From assembly GCA_000831005.1 (NCBI GenBank), contig CP007152.1, positions 4,092,001 through 4,156,000 on the forward strand: a stretch of 64,000 bases of DNA, in the 5' to 3' direction. Of this stretch, positions 53,020 to 60,623 are shown in pieces. The notes under the pieces are model-generated. The model saw only the letters and a list, made by a program, of their open reading frames with translations. It was not told the DNA's origin and ran no database searches. The first letter of the stretch is position 1. Each line of letters starts with the position of its first letter. The position numbers and the translations under genes were made by a program. Source of the stretch: Marinobacter salarius (GTDB lineage: Bacteria; Pseudomonadota; Gammaproteobacteria; Pseudomonadales; Oleiphilaceae).

Positions 53020-53425
53020 AAATTTCCAATGCGGTGGAACTGGGGGACTGGGAGATCGAGCTTACCCAGATCCGGGCCCAGGGCGCCGGTGGCCAGAACG
53101 TCAATAAGGTAGCCTCCGCCGTTCACCTGCGCTTCGACGTCCTCAACTCCAGTTTGCCACCGTTCTATAAAGAACGCTGATGCGACTGTCCGATCAGCGC
53201 ATTAGCAAGGAAGGTGTGATTGTCATCAAGGCGCAGAAATTTCGCACCCTGGAGCTGAACAAGGAAGATGCCCTTGAACGCCTGAAAGCCCTGATTCAGG
53301 ACGCGGTAAAGCAGCAGAAAGCCCGCCGACCCACGCGCCCCACCAAGGGATCACAGCGTCGGCGCGTGGACAAAAAGACCCGGAAAGGTAAAACCAAGGC
53401 ACTGCGGGGTAAGGTTTCTCTCTAG
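53013..53425 (+). CDS. arfB: Peptidyl-tRNA hydrolase ArfB, ribosome rescue (frame broken once)
   Basis: From ATG 53013 ([17 protein letters not shown]), restoring one base after 53176 ([13 protein letters not shown]) gives 137 aa. The catalytic GGQ motif is in [19 protein letters not shown]. The C-terminal Lys/Arg-rich tail ([18 protein letters not shown]) is the segment that lies in the empty mRNA channel of stalled ribosomes. ArfB (YaeJ) releases nascent chains from non-stop complexes. The start lies inside the end of the zinc GTPase gene, so they are translated together and may share Zur-type control. Confidence 0.9.
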
Positions 53426-53438
53426 CCCTGCCCATCGG

Positions 53439-53903
53439 CTACTCGTTTTTATCCAGCAATCTCGCGCCAGGGCCTTCATCGCCAAGCTCGTCCCAGGGAT
53501 TGCGTAGCCGGCAGGCGTCGATGGACAGGCAGCCGCAGCCGATGCAGCTTGTGAGTTGATCCCGAAGTCCGACCAGTAACTCTATGCGGTGATTCAGATC
53601 GGACTTCCATTGCTCGGAGAGCCGCTGCCAGTCTTGGGATGTCACGGTGCGGTCGGTCGGCAGGGTTGCCAGGGTTTCGCCGATCTCCGACAACGGAATG
53701 CCAAGCCGTTGCGCTACTTTGATAACGGCGATTCGACGCAACACGCCCCGATGGAAACGTCGCTGGTTTCCGGCATTGCGCCAGCTGTCGATCAGTCCTT
53801 TCTTCTCATAGAAGTGTATGGCTGAGACTGCGACTCCACTGCGCTCAGCAACCTCGCCGACGCTCAGAGCGGTTTTAATTTCTCCGTTTTCTATGCTCAC
53901 CAT
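53439..53903 (-). CDS. soxR: Redox-sensing regulator SoxR
   Basis: 154 aa from ATG 53903, which has GGAG 6 bases upstream (a TTG at 53915 would add four residues). The MerR-type helix-turn-helix LSVGEVAERSGVAVSAIHFYEKKGLI is followed by a dimerisation helix. The [2Fe-2S] cluster motif C-x2-C-x-C-x5-C is complete (CIGCGCLSIDAC, Cys about 120, 123, 125, 131). Oxidation of the cluster by redox-cycling compounds activates target promoters. No soxS is nearby, as usual outside enterics. The adjacent divergent gene has a SoxR box. Confidence 0.95.
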   Translation of the reverse strand: MVSIENGEIKTALSVGEVAERSGVAVSAIHFYEKKGLIDSWRNAGNQRRFHRGVLRRIAVIKVAQRLGIPLSEIGETLATLPTDRTVTSQDWQRLSEQWKSDLNHRIELLVGLRDQLTSCIGCGCLSIDACRLRNPWDELGDEGPGARLLDKNE

Positions 53904-53931
53904 AGCCAACTCCAATCGCTGGATTTGTTGA

Positions 53932-53949
53932 CCTCAAGTTTACTTCAGG
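53932..53949. promoter_or_regulatory. SoxR box in the soxR-metallohydrolase divergent region
   Basis: CCTCAAGTT-TACTTCAGG matches the 18-base SoxR operator (CCTCAAGTTAACTTGAGG) at 16 positions. TTGACC (53928-53933) and TAAGCT (53953-53958) frame it with a 19-base spacer, the over-long spacing typical of SoxR-controlled promoters, reading toward the metallo-hydrolase gene at 53993. Confidence 0.8.
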
Positions 53950-53992
53950 TTTTAAGCTGCTGTCGAACCTGACACAACAACAGGAGGAAGCG

Positions 53993-54625
53993 ATGAGACA
54001 GATCCAGACTGATTTGTGGGAAACGGATGTTGAAAGCCCGTTTCCGGGGCTGACAACCCACGCCTATCTACTGACCCGGGACGACGGCAACGTATTGTTC
54101 TACAACACAGGCCATCATCACGAGATTGATAGAATGGCAGAGCTTGGTGGTGTCGCCCATCAACTCCTTAGTCATCAGGACGAATTGGGGGAGACGCTGG
54201 TGACGATCCATCAACGCTTTGGTGCCACTCTTGGCGGTCATGTCCGAGAGCGGGAGGTGTTCGCCAAGATCCGCGATCCCGACGTTCTGTTTGATCATCG
54301 TGAAACCATACTGAACAACATTGAGGTGATCCCGACGCCAGGGCACACACCCGGAAGCACCTGTTTTCAGGTGTTGTCTCCGAGTGGGAAGCGTTATCTC
54401 TTCACCGGCGATACCCTGTTCCTGTCGGAGTCCGGTGAGTGGCAGGCGGGTTACATCAAGGGTGTCAGCGACAGGGAAGAGCTGGCTCGCAGCGTGAGGT
54501 TGCTGGGTACCCTGACACCGGACGTGGTTATCTCCAGTGCATATACTGGCACGTCCGGGTTCAGGGAAGAGACTCCGGATGGCTGGGCGGGGGCCATCGA
54601 GAACGCGTTGAAACGGCTGGGGTAG
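53993..54625 (+). CDS. Metallo-beta-lactamase-fold hydrolase, likely SoxR target
   Basis: 210 aa with a strong ribosome site (CAGGAGGA). The fold is recognisable: THAYLLTRDDGNVLFYNTGHH, then TPGHTPGSTCFQV and FTGDTLFL. The canonical HxHxDH metal motif is replaced by LLSHQDELGE, so metal binding may be reduced or use other residues, as in several MBL-fold subgroups. The substrate is unknown. A SoxR box with a 19-base promoter spacer precedes it, suggesting induction by redox-active compounds. Confidence 0.85.
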   Translation: MRQIQTDLWETDVESPFPGLTTHAYLLTRDDGNVLFYNTGHHHEIDRMAELGGVAHQLLSHQDELGETLVTIHQRFGATLGGHVREREVFAKIRDPDVLFDHRETILNNIEVIPTPGHTPGSTCFQVLSPSGKRYLFTGDTLFLSESGEWQAGYIKGVSDREELARSVRLLGTLTPDVVISSAYTGTSGFREETPDGWAGAIENALKRLG

Positions 54626-54626
54626 A

Positions 54627-54979
54627 CTACTCGTCCACAACCGTTTCAAATCCGCCATAAATGAGGCGTTTCCCATCGAAGGGCATGGGATTTACATCCG
54701 CTGGATACGGGGGTCTTCCATCACTTTTGGCATGCCCCTGTTCCGGGCCTCGCGTGAGGGCCAGAGTATCCAGGAAAACACCACCGTCTCATCGGGCTTG
54801 CACTTCACCGCCATGGGGAACGATGTGACCTCGCCGTCGGGCACATCGTCACCCCAGCACTCCACCAGTTTGAGGGCGCCGTGATCCTTGAACACCACGG
54901 CCGCATCGCTGGCGTGTTTGATGTATTGCTCTTTGTTGGCGGTAGGGACCGCCGCTACAAATCCGTCGACATACGTCAT
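54627..54979 (-). CDS. DUF1428 protein, YbaA-like (frame broken once)
   Basis: From ATG 54979 (MTYVDGFVAAVPTANKEQY), restoring one base at 54695 continues the frame as RMVNPMPFDGKRLIYGGFE to TAG 54627-54629. This gives 117 aa, the same length as E. coli YbaA. VECWGDDVPDGEVTSF and VVFSWILWPSREARN are DUF1428 hallmarks. The family has a dimeric alpha-beta barrel fold and no settled function. It is the third gene after the ECF sigma gene and the YCII gene. Confidence 0.85.
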
Positions 54980-54995
54980 GTTGAATCTCCTGGTA

Positions 54996-55355
54996 TCAGT
55001 CCTTGGGAGGAAGTTCGCGCGCGGGCCTGACTTCAATGCTGCCAAAGCGCGCAGGGGGGATACGGCTCGCGAGTTGCAGAGCCTCGTTCAGGTCGTTGGC
55101 ATCCAGCAGGTAGAAACCCGCCAGTTGTTCCTTGGTTTCGGCAAACGGGCCGTCTGAGATCAGCACCTCGTCGTCCCTGACTCTCACCGTTGTAGCCGTG
55201 TCGATGGGCTGCAGAGGTTGGCCGGTTACAAACTTGCCCTGACTGGTGAGCTTCTCCACGCCGGCAATACACTCCTGGTTGAGGTCGTGCCACTCCTGTT
55301 CCGTCATGTTGTTGATGATGCTTTCCTGGTAGTACACCAGAGCCACGTACTTCAT
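54996..55355 (-). CDS. YCII/DGPF-domain protein
   Basis: 119 aa. MKYVALVYYQES, LTSQGKFVTGQPLQPIDTATTVRV and the DGPFAETKEQLAGFYLLDANDL motif define the DGPF branch of the YCII family. These proteins are encoded next to ECF sigma factors of the SigJ-like/ECF42 type and may modulate or be controlled by them. It lies 79 bases after the sigma gene and 16 bases before the DUF1428 gene, all on the minus strand. Confidence 0.88.
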   Translation of the reverse strand: MKYVALVYYQESIINNMTEQEWHDLNQECIAGVEKLTSQGKFVTGQPLQPIDTATTVRVRDDEVLISDGPFAETKEQLAGFYLLDANDLNEALQLASRIPPARFGSIEVRPARELPPKD

Positions 55356-55434
55356 GTGAATCTCCCTTTTTGCGTGTGGTTATCTGTATGTCGTACGGAA
55401 GGTGGCTGAATCGACAGCCCGGGAAAATTTTTTA

Positions 55435-56661
55435 TCACGCGCTGTCGAGAGCCGTCAGCCGTCGGCTCAGGTAGCGTTGTTCCGGCCCCTGTTGCGTGAG
55501 GGTCAATGCTCTCTGATAAGCAGTGCGGGCGCCTGCGAGGTCGCCCGAACGGCGAAAGAGATCGGCGCGTGCGGCGTGATAGAGGTAGTAACTCTGGATG
55601 GCTTTGTGGCCGGCCAACTGGTCGAGCAGCTTCAGGCCTTCCTCCGGTGTGTCTCGCATGGCCACCGCCACGGCGTGGTTCAGGGCAATGACCGGGGATG
55701 GCTGACGTTGATAGAGAGCCTGATATAGCCTGGCGATACGGGCCCAGTCGGTATCCGAAGCGGTGGCGGCCTTGGCGTGGGCGGCGGCGATGGAAGCCTG
55801 AAGGGTATAGGGTGCCGCTGGTGTCAGTTCCAGGGCTCGGGCGAGCCAGGCCAGTCCGGAGCGAATCTGCTCCTGGTCCCAGAGGGTACGGTTCTGGTCC
55901 TCCAGGGTTATCAGTTCGCCATTCGCGTCCTGGCGCGCATGCCGCCGTGAATCGTGCAGGAGCATCAGCGCCAACAGGCCGAAGACTTCCCCATCCGGCA
56001 ACAGTTCGGCCAGTAGTTTGGCCAGGCGAATGGCCTCGCCAGCGAGGCTGATGTTGACGACGGTGTTGCCTTCGCTGGAGGAATAACCCTCGTTGAAGAT
56101 CAGGTAGACGACCTTCAGGACGCTCTGCAGGCGCTGAGGGAGCTCCTTTCGTTCCGGAACTTCGTAGGGAATATTCGCTTCACGTATCTTGCGCTTGGCG
56201 CGGACAATTCGTTGCGCTGTGGTGGTGGGTTTCTGCAGCAGGGCGCTGGCGACCTGTTCGGTGGTAAGGCTGCATATCTCGCGCAACGTCAGCGCCAGTT
56301 GGGCCTCGATGGCAAGGCTCGGGTGGCAACAGGTGAAAATCAGCCGCAGCAGGTCGTCGTCAATGTGGTCGGTGTCCGGCTCTGGGGTGTAGGGCTCGTC
56401 CTCGGCGACGCGGGAAAGGTTATCCCGGGCGGTCTGTCGCCGGCGAATGTGGTCAATGCCGCGTCGATGGCCAGTTTTGATCAGCCAGGCCGCAGGATTG
56501 TCAGGAATGCCCTGTTCAGGCCACTGTTTCACCGCAGCGGCGAAGGCCTCCTGCATGGACTCCTCGGCCAGGTCAAAGTCGCCAAGCAGGCGAATGAGCG
56601 TGGCCTGCACCCGGCGTGACTCGGTTTGGTAAAGCGCGTTGATACGGCTGGCTATGGTCAT
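55435..56661 (-). CDS. ECF sigma factor with C-terminal TPR-like extension (ECF42 type)
   Basis: 408 aa. Sigma region 2 (RLLGDFDLAEESMQEAFAAAVKQWP, AAWLIKTGHRRGIDHIRR) and region 4 (LRLIFTCCHPSLAIEAQLALTLREICSLTTEQVASALL) are clear. The remaining 200 residues form a helical DUF6596/TPR-like domain (EEGLKLLDQL, ARADLFRRSGDLAGARTAYQRALTL). Sigma factors of this layout typically lack an anti-sigma factor and sit beside DGPF proteins, as here. The extension is thought to take over control of activity. The inducing signal is unknown. Confidence 0.9.
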   Translation of the reverse strand: MTIASRINALYQTESRRVQATLIRLLGDFDLAEESMQEAFAAAVKQWPEQGIPDNPAAWLIKTGHRRGIDHIRRRQTARDNLSRVAEDEPYTPEPDTDHIDDDLLRLIFTCCHPSLAIEAQLALTLREICSLTTEQVASALLQKPTTTAQRIVRAKRKIREANIPYEVPERKELPQRLQSVLKVVYLIFNEGYSSSEGNTVVNISLAGEAIRLAKLLAELLPDGEVFGLLALMLLHDSRRHARQDANGELITLEDQNRTLWDQEQIRSGLAWLARALELTPAAPYTLQASIAAAHAKAATASDTDWARIARLYQALYQRQPSPVIALNHAVAVAMRDTPEEGLKLLDQLAGHKAIQSYYLYHAARADLFRRSGDLAGARTAYQRALTLTQQGPEQRYLSRRLTALDSA

Positions 56662-56768
56662 AGTCGCTACACCTGGTCCCTTGCGGCGATTTTCTGATTG
56701 TTTTGATAACAGTAATCATTGTTTTATCGTGTAATCAAGTGAATGCGATGAAACAAATGGAGAGGGCT

Positions 56769-57146
56769 ATGACCGCATCAGAAGATCGGCTTCGGGTATT
56801 TTATGATGGCGCCTGTCCTAGCTGTGTGAGGGATCGCAAATTTTATGAACGGCTGGCGGGCCGAACCGGTGACGCTGTCGAGTGGGTTGATATCACCGGT
56901 CGTGACGAAGAGTTGAAACAGCTGGGTATTGACCCGGTTGCAGCACTTCAGGAACTGCATGTTGAAGATGGCCGGGGCAACATTCATCGGGAACTGGATG
57001 CCTACATTTTGCTGATGTCGCGGGTGTGGTTGCTGAAGCCACTGGCATGGCTGATTGGCTTACCGGTGATTCGCCCGGCACTCGCAAAGCTTTATCACCG
57101 CTGGGTGGGTGAACGGCTGGAGAGGACCGGTCGACTGCCAAAATAA
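56769..57146 (+). CDS. DUF393 thiol-disulfide oxidoreductase (DCC family)
   Basis: 125 aa from ATG 56769, which has GGAG 6 bases upstream; in-frame ATGs at 56748 and 56757 are alternatives. RVFYDGACPSCVRDRKFYERL carries the DxxCxxC motif that names the family, and VEWVDITGRDEEL and LLKPLAWLIGLPVIRP complete the pattern. The fold is thioredoxin-like and the role probably redox, but targets are not known. It is divergent from the ECF sigma gene. Confidence 0.85.
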   Translation: MTASEDRLRVFYDGACPSCVRDRKFYERLAGRTGDAVEWVDITGRDEELKQLGIDPVAALQELHVEDGRGNIHRELDAYILLMSRVWLLKPLAWLIGLPVIRPALAKLYHRWVGERLERTGRLPK

Positions 57147-57223
57147 CCCGCGAGAATCGACGAATGTCGTGAAGCAGGCTAGGGTTCAATTAAGACATTC
57201 CTGGAAGTGACCGGAGCCTGCCA

Positions 57224-57541
57224 ATGCAAATAGCGTATCGCGCCCGAGATCTGGCCGAAGCCCATATCGTCGCCGGCCTCCTGCAGTCCAGAGGCATCGA
57301 GTGTCATGTTGGCGGTCATTACCTGCAAGGGGCCATGGGCGAGATAGGTGCCGCGGGATTTACCAATGTTCATGTTGAGGATGAAGATTACGTCCTGGCT
57401 CGTACCCTGGTCGCTGAATACGAATCGGCAAATGCCCCGGAGAGTGCGTCTGCCCATGGAGAGGATCGGGCCAACCGTTACGCCACCTGGTTTCTGCTGT
57501 TCCTGGCGGTCGTGATGGTGGTGCTCTTTGGCGCGTTGTAG
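57224..57541 (+). CDS. DUF2007 protein with C-terminal membrane helix
   Basis: 105 aa. MQIAYRARDLAEAHIVAGLLQSRGIECHVGG is the DUF2007 putative signal-transducing fold (PII-like). It is followed by an acidic linker and one membrane helix (TWFLLFLAVVMVVLFGAL). It may sense something at the membrane; no partner is evident. A weak hairpin (CCGGGC/GCCCGG, 57567-57582) follows the stop. Confidence 0.82.
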   Translation: MQIAYRARDLAEAHIVAGLLQSRGIECHVGGHYLQGAMGEIGAAGFTNVHVEDEDYVLARTLVAEYESANAPESASAHGEDRANRYATWFLLFLAVVMVVLFGAL

Positions 57542-57598
57542 CGACCGGTCGGAGATTGGGGGCTCCCCGGGCTTGCGCCCGGAGAGCGATGCCGGGTG

Positions 57599-58423
57599 TC
57601 AGTGCCCGTACACCCGCATGGAGGTGTTGCGGATAGCAAGATCATCCAATCCCACCGAACCAATGGAGGTGCCTCCCACCAGCACCTGGCCGATGGACAT
57701 ATCGGCTTCAAAGGTGTTGATGTCGATAGCCAGGCTGTCGGTACCCGCCGCATTGGCATCCTTGTAGATGTCCATATCCACCAGTGTGAACAGTGGCAGA
57801 AGTGAAGGGTTGTCCGGATCGTAACCAGCGCCGGTAATCCGCATGTCACGAATCCCCACGGCCATGAAGGGCACATCCAGTTCCAGCTCATCGATGGCGA
57901 ACCGGGTGGTCAGGTTGAGGGTGTCCGTGTCTGTATCCACGGTTGCCTGGGCCTGGAGTATAAGACCCTCCGCAGAGAAGTTGTCCGCCAACAACGTGCT
58001 CTCGCCGCCGTTGCCCCGCAGCTCCCAGGCGCCGGTGCGTACGGCGAAGTCCACGGGCCGTGCGGTGATGGGGAATACGTTGATAATGGCATCGCCATCG
58101 TCGGCGACATCCAGTTCAATTTTGATGTTGTCGATCAGATCCGTACTGCTGGTGCCGAAAATGGCATCGCGCCCGGAGGTGAATTCCTCGAACATATCGA
58201 TGCGATCCGCACCGCCAATGAAGATGTCGCTGATGCCCAGCGTGCCTTCATCGGTGTAGGTGAACTCGTCCATGGTGACCTGGGTTTCGAGTTCAATGGT
58301 AACGCCGGCCTGGCCGGTAATCTGGCCCATGTCGGCGTCGTGCAGTGGTTTGAGTTCGGCATACCCGCTCAGGGGTAAGCCCGCGATGGCTAACACTAAC
58401 GCTGATTGCTTCAGGCTTTTCAT
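57599..58423 (-). CDS. DUF6160-like exported surface protein
   Basis: 274 aa from ATG 58423, chosen because AGGAAGG lies 9 bases upstream, whereas ATG 58432 touches that site. The signal peptide (LVLAIAGLPLSGYA) is followed by the LKPLHDADMGQITGQAGVTIELE start typical of DUF6160 and related surface proteins. A beta-strand-rich, Asp/Thr-rich body without cysteines follows. It is probably secreted or outer-membrane associated. It lies downstream of the choice-of-anchor D gene on the same strand, and the two may be expressed together. Confidence 0.75.
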   Translation of the reverse strand: MKSLKQSALVLAIAGLPLSGYAELKPLHDADMGQITGQAGVTIELETQVTMDEFTYTDEGTLGISDIFIGGADRIDMFEEFTSGRDAIFGTSSTDLIDNIKIELDVADDGDAIINVFPITARPVDFAVRTGAWELRGNGGESTLLADNFSAEGLILQAQATVDTDTDTLNLTTRFAIDELELDVPFMAVGIRDMRITGAGYDPDNPSLLPLFTLVDMDIYKDANAAGTDSLAIDINTFEADMSIGQVLVGGTSIGSVGLDDLAIRNTSMRVYGH

Positions 58424-58491
58424 TGTTATCATCCTTCCTGGTGTTGTTATGGTGGTTTGCCAGCACCCGAAAGTGCGGCTACCGGCAAACC

Positions 58492-58513
58492 GGGAGGCCT
58501 CTGGGGGCCTCCC
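58492..58513. terminator. Hairpin between the two exported-protein genes
   Basis: GGGAGGCC (58492-58499) pairs with GGCCTCCC (58506-58513) around a 6-base loop. It lies 10 bases beyond the stop of the choice-of-anchor D gene on the minus strand. No strong T-run follows, so it may attenuate or stabilise the transcript. Confidence 0.5.
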
Positions 58514-58522
58514 TTACTTCCC

Positions 58523-60334
58523 TCAGAGGTTCGGGGTCAATGTCAGATCAATGCCATTGTCCGGACCGGCGAGGAACTGGTTGAGAACGTCGGTCAGCGG
58601 ACCGCAGTTCTGCAGGGGAGGCAGTGTGTAGTTGCCAGTCACATCGCCGCCTTCGGACAGCGAGAAGTTGGTGCCTTCCACCGAAGCCAGCTCGATGTTG
58701 ACCGGATCCGCCGTGCGGCAATCCTGGCCACCACCTACCGGAATCTTCAGGCCGAACAGGCGTACGGTTACCTTCGGTACTTCCACATACAGCGAGGAGT
58801 TGGCCGTCAGGTTGCCGTCTATCAGCGTGCCCGTAGTCATGTCAGCCTGTTCGAACGTCACTTTCGCGTTGGCAGTCAAGCTCTTGAACAGCAGCGGGAT
58901 CTTGAACTGTCCCTGGGTGGGGTCAAGCGCAAGATCTGCTTCGAACATACCGGTTGCCAGCTCCAGTTGCGTTGCAATGCTGCCTGAGAGAGGCAGAGAG
59001 CTTCCGGAAGCGTTGATGTCGGTCTGTCCTTCCAGATCCAGAAGCACCTCGAGCACATCGTCGCTGCCATCGTTACCCTGACCACTCAGGGCCACGGAGA
59101 CGTCCGGGGTTTCAGGGTCGTCAGAGGCAATGTTGAGCGTCGCGCTGCGTCCACCGGCGGCAGACGGCATGAAGCTGATTTCAACGGTACAGCTGCCATC
59201 CTGTGCCACGGTTGTGCAGTCGTTGGTCTGGGTGAAATCGCTGCTGTTGGTACCGGCGATCTCAATGGCGTTGATCATCAGCGATGCGTTGCCTTCGTTG
59301 GCAATGGTGACCTGTGCGGTGGCAGTTTCACCGAGCATCACCGAGCCAAAGCTGACGTCAGCAGGCGTAACGCTGATTTCCGGAACGGGCGCGAGCACGC
59401 TGGTGCCTGTCAGCGGTACGTCCACCACAGGGTTCTCGGCGTCGCCGGATTCAATGCTCAGAGTAGCGCTCTGGTCACCTTCGCCATCGGGGATGTAGGT
59501 GACGTTGACGTCGCAGCTTTCGCCGGCAGCAACAGTGGTACAGCTGTTGGTCTGGGTGAACGCTGCTGCGTCCGCACCACCAAGGCTGATGTTGTTGATA
59601 CCAAGTTCTGCCTGGCCGGTATTGGAAATGGTAACCACCTCTTCCGCGGTGGTGCCGGCCTGCACGTTGCCGAAGTCGATGTTTTCCGGGCTGACCGCGA
59701 TACGGGGTTCAAACTGCTCGTCGGGAACCACCTGCACGGTCTGCAGAATGTTGTCCTGGCCGGCGTTCTGAACACACTCGGAGGTAAATTCACCGATGGG
59801 CGCAGGCGCAATATCGCCGTTCTCAACACGGGCGATCATGTCGAGTGTAAGGCCACCGATGCTGATGACCGCCTCGCCAACATCATCCTCGGTGAAGGTG
59901 ATGGCCGGGGAAGTGCCCTGAGCCGGAACGGTAAATTCGCCGGTTTCATCGGGAATGGGCGACTGGGGAATGGTCAGCGGTACCGTCAGGTCAATCTCAC
60001 GGCTCGGCGTGACAACAATGGTTTCATTGGTGGCGGTGCCTTCAATGGTGGCGGAACCCACCAGCTTGAGGCCCAGCCTGGAATCTTCATTCACCGTTGT
60101 CAGGGCATCCACCGTGAACTCTGGTGTGGGTTGCCCCACGGTTGCCTGGGTGGGTACATCGGCACTGATTTGCGCTCGAATGGGCTGTTCGCCAATCAAC
60201 GGGAACGGGCAGGTGAATTCCAGTTCCAGTGACACCGGTTCGGCCAAGGCATTGCCACCACCGGTCATAAGCGCCGCGGCTGCTATCGCAGTACCGAGCG
60301 TGCGGACGCTTTTGTTGGGATTCCTGAGTTTCAT
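58523..60334 (-). CDS. Exported choice-of-anchor D (ASH-like) repeat protein
   Basis: 603 aa with a signal peptide (TLGTAIAAAALMTGGGNALA). An N-terminal domain (about 30-205) is rich in beta strands and has paired cysteines. Two choice-of-anchor D repeats follow (about 210-310 and 315-420), each with the pattern DFGNVQAGTTAEEVVTISNTG / SFGSVMLGETATAQVTIANEG and a CxxxxxxxxC turn. A C-terminal domain (about 430-603) ends without a sorting signal that I recognise. It is probably a surface or matrix protein. The frame is intact. Confidence 0.8.
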   Translation of the reverse strand: MKLRNPNKSVRTLGTAIAAAALMTGGGNALAEPVSLELEFTCPFPLIGEQPIRAQISADVPTQATVGQPTPEFTVDALTTVNEDSRLGLKLVGSATIEGTATNETIVVTPSREIDLTVPLTIPQSPIPDETGEFTVPAQGTSPAITFTEDDVGEAVISIGGLTLDMIARVENGDIAPAPIGEFTSECVQNAGQDNILQTVQVVPDEQFEPRIAVSPENIDFGNVQAGTTAEEVVTISNTGQAELGINNISLGGADAAAFTQTNSCTTVAAGESCDVNVTYIPDGEGDQSATLSIESGDAENPVVDVPLTGTSVLAPVPEISVTPADVSFGSVMLGETATAQVTIANEGNASLMINAIEIAGTNSSDFTQTNDCTTVAQDGSCTVEISFMPSAAGGRSATLNIASDDPETPDVSVALSGQGNDGSDDVLEVLLDLEGQTDINASGSSLPLSGSIATQLELATGMFEADLALDPTQGQFKIPLLFKSLTANAKVTFEQADMTTGTLIDGNLTANSSLYVEVPKVTVRLFGLKIPVGGGQDCRTADPVNIELASVEGTNFSLSEGGDVTGNYTLPPLQNCGPLTDVLNQFLAGPDNGIDLTLTPNL

Positions 60335-60430
60335 GAGTTCGTCCTCTAGGGTTTCAATCTTTGTTGTGTGGGTATGCAGAAATCACCGATGAGGACTGCT
60401 GTATCGGTCTTGCAATGTGTCCCTTTATGA

Positions 60431-60458
60431 CTGCGCGGAGGTTACTATCTCCACGCAG
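60431..60458. promoter_or_regulatory. Inverted repeat in the 289-base gap upstream of the choice-of-anchor D gene
   Basis: CTGCGCGGAG (60431-60440) and CTCCACGCAG (60449-60458) pair at 9 of 10 positions around an 8-base loop. It lies about 97 bases upstream of the choice-of-anchor D start and about 160 bases from the AraC stop. It could be an operator, perhaps for the neighbouring AraC protein. The rest of the gap shows nothing I can name. Confidence 0.4.
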
Positions 60459-60623
60459 TGCCATTAGGCCGTCGCCGAGCGGTTCGGGTCATTGCTAAGG
60501 CCGGCAAGGTTTTTGTTCAAAGCGGAGAGAGAGCCGGGGAAATTCCAATTTCGTGACGCCCTTCAAATCCCGAAAATCATTCAGTGCGGGCTATCAGGAG
60601 CGAGAGCACTTTGAGGATGAGAG

